Source of the DNA: CAZOLI01 sp964580675
GTDB lineage: Bacteria; Planctomycetota; MHYJ01; CAYXQY01
DNA: 16,681 nt
NCBI GenBank assembly: GCA_964580675.1
Contig: CAZOLI010000047.1
Location: forward strand, 1 to 16,681
Reading direction: 5' to 3'
A program made the translations under genes and the position numbers. Shown here piece after piece: positions 15,932 to 16,681 of this stretch. The first letter of the stretch is position 1. Each line of letters opens with the position of its first letter. The notes beneath the pieces were generated by a model. The model was not told the origin of the DNA. It saw only the letters and a list, made by a program, of their open reading frames with translations, and did not search any database.

Positions 15932-16308
15932 ACATGATGACAATCGTGTATGCCGATTTGAAGAACCCGTTCGAACAACGTCCCGACTGGATCGCAATGA
16001 GTTGTGTGATGGTGCTTTTGTTTGTTGGGTGTGCCACCGGGCCGACGCTCCGGGCCGTGGATGCCAAACTCATGAGCCGAAATTTTTTGCACGGCGACCA
16101 GCAGGTCAACGTGGAACCAAACATTGAACAGCCCGGGATCCCGTATCGACACATGCGTGATTTTCAGACCGAGAAAACAGGGGAGGGCGCCGGTTCATTT
16201 CTCTGGAAAGTGCGGGTCCGGGTCGTCCGGGGCGCGTATAAAGGCAATCACACCGTATACGTTCATCCCGAAAAACAGCAGATCGTGGACTGGGAACACG
16301 AAAAGTAA
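15928..16308 (+). CDS. Small probable lipoprotein of unknown function
   Basis: This 126-residue protein is not recognised. A hydrophobic stretch MSCVMVLLFVGCATG (24-38) ends in a lipobox-like FVGC with C35, so it is probably a lipoprotein, though the 23 residues before it (rich in charged residues) are longer than usual and the real start could be the in-frame ATG at 15997. The mature part is polar, ending in a beta-rich stretch (KVRVRVVRGAYKGNHTVYVH). It overlaps the M48 protease stop by four bases (ATGA), which implies translational coupling and a shared envelope task. A 174-residue frame on the other strand overlaps it but extends into the repeat region and looks spurious. Confidence 0.6.
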   Translation: MNMMTIVYADLKNPFEQRPDWIAMSCVMVLLFVGCATGPTLRAVDAKLMSRNFLHGDQQVNVEPNIEQPGIPYRHMRDFQTEKTGEGAGSFLWKVRVRVVRGAYKGNHTVYVHPEKQQIVDWEHEK

Positions 16309-16494
16309 TTCTCCATATGGCCCGGTCTTTAGGTATCCTACCGGGTATGGCCCCTGACGTTGTTCGTTCCTCGTCCCGGGGACATCGCTTTCCCTCCGCC
16401 CGCGTCGACCGTCCGGTACAGGACGCAAACAGAGCATCGGGCTCAAGACAAACCTTTGCCGACAGGGCCTGAGGTTTTCCGTGGGATATTTGTG

Positions 16495-16596
16495 TTTGTT
16501 GGAGTGTGCGCAGGACGGAAACGCCGTCCGGAGTACACGTTTTTTTTTGCCGCTGGGCCAATCCTTCTTTCGAAAATGTTATCGTATGCGCTCCGT
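16495..16596. repeat. Intergenic palindromic repeat, copy C (diverged)
   Basis: The order of blocks matches copies A and B: TTGTTGGAGTG, a hairpin (GGACGG 16513-16518 with CCGTCC 16524-16529), CGGAGTACACGTT (shared with copy A), then GGGCC..CTTCTTTCGAAAATGT, ATCG and TGCGCTCC. The stem sequence differs but the right flank is nearly identical, as expected for an old dispersed element. Ends are approximate. Confidence 0.5.
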
Positions 16597-16668
16597 GCTC
16601 GGGCTGGAACCTCCGAGCTACCTCCATCAACGTTTCCCCTTCGTAGATCGGGCTTTCTAGCCCGATCT
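16597..16668. repeat. Two adjacent GGGCT-type hairpins
   Basis: GCTCGG (16597-16602) pairs with CCGAGC (16613-16618), and AGATCGGGCT (16645-16654) pairs perfectly with AGCCCGATCT (16659-16668) around TTCT. Both hairpins carry a GGGCT / AGCCC-like core. Such REP-like palindromes are common intergenic repeats in PVC genomes; the element is cut by the window end. Confidence 0.5.
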
Positions 16669-16681
16669 CCTGTGACAGCCG

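Larger units (their letters stand above)
16309..16681. other. Non-coding, repeat-containing region
   Basis: No gene is supported after the operon. An imperfect hairpin at 16321-16345 (CCCGGT with ACCGGG, inner AGG/CCT) lies 12 bases after the last stop and could end the operon, but it lacks a T-tract. Then come a third copy of the intergenic repeat and two further hairpins. Confidence 0.6.

Noticed and set aside
16106..16630. 174-codon frame on the minus strand near the right end
   Set aside because: It overlaps the coupled lipoprotein gene and continues through repeat copy C; its composition looks like a shadow frame.

Overview
The window looks like a chromosomal stretch from a Gram-negative-type bacterium of medium-high GC content. 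It carries a BepA-like M48 protease with a lipoprotein signal, a second probable lipoprotein, LolA-like and exported proteins, and no phage, plasmid or insertion-sequence genes. The large secreted proteins of unknown function, the esterase with long flanking domains and the repeat-rich intergenic DNA resemble Planctomycetota or related PVC genomes. That placement is an impression, not a proof.

The main result is two genes that are each split by an in-frame UGA exactly where a catalytic redox cysteine belongs, so both read as selenoproteins. On the minus strand, 2090-2683 encodes a cytoplasmic thioredoxin-fold protein with a C-terminal TPR-like helical part. Its active site is U29-P-S-C32, and a strong SECIS-like hairpin follows the UGA. 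On the plus strand, 11892-13133 encodes an exported Bcp/AhpC-type peroxiredoxin with active site T-P-G-U70, fused to a cyclophilin-type peptidyl-prolyl isomerase, with no cysteine anywhere. A conventional gene caller would truncate or split both. UGA still ends two other genes here, so the code is not globally reassigned.

Layout: 1-668 is non-coding and full of hairpins, with two copies of a roughly 110-base repeat. Next come thiL (thiamine-monophosphate kinase, +), a small zincin-like metalloprotease and the Sec-thioredoxin (both -), an HNH-like protein missing one catalytic histidine (+), and a zinc-ribbon membrane protein with a SlyD-like FKBP isomerase (both -). A 539-base intergenic region holds a sigma70-like promoter in front of a 1057-residue exported LolA-like/helical-repeat protein (+). 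Then follow an SDR oxidoreductase and a large exported alpha/beta-hydrolase (both -).

From 11892 to 16308 four plus-strand genes are packed with gaps of 17 and 12 bases and one ATGA overlap, so they are probably one operon: the Sec-peroxiredoxin/cyclophilin fusion, a membrane-anchored protein of unknown function, an M48-TPR lipoprotein protease and a small lipoprotein. Peroxide defence, proline isomerisation and proteolysis together suggest an envelope protein quality-control and oxidative-stress unit. From 16309 the window is non-coding again, with a third diverged copy of the repeat and two hairpins.
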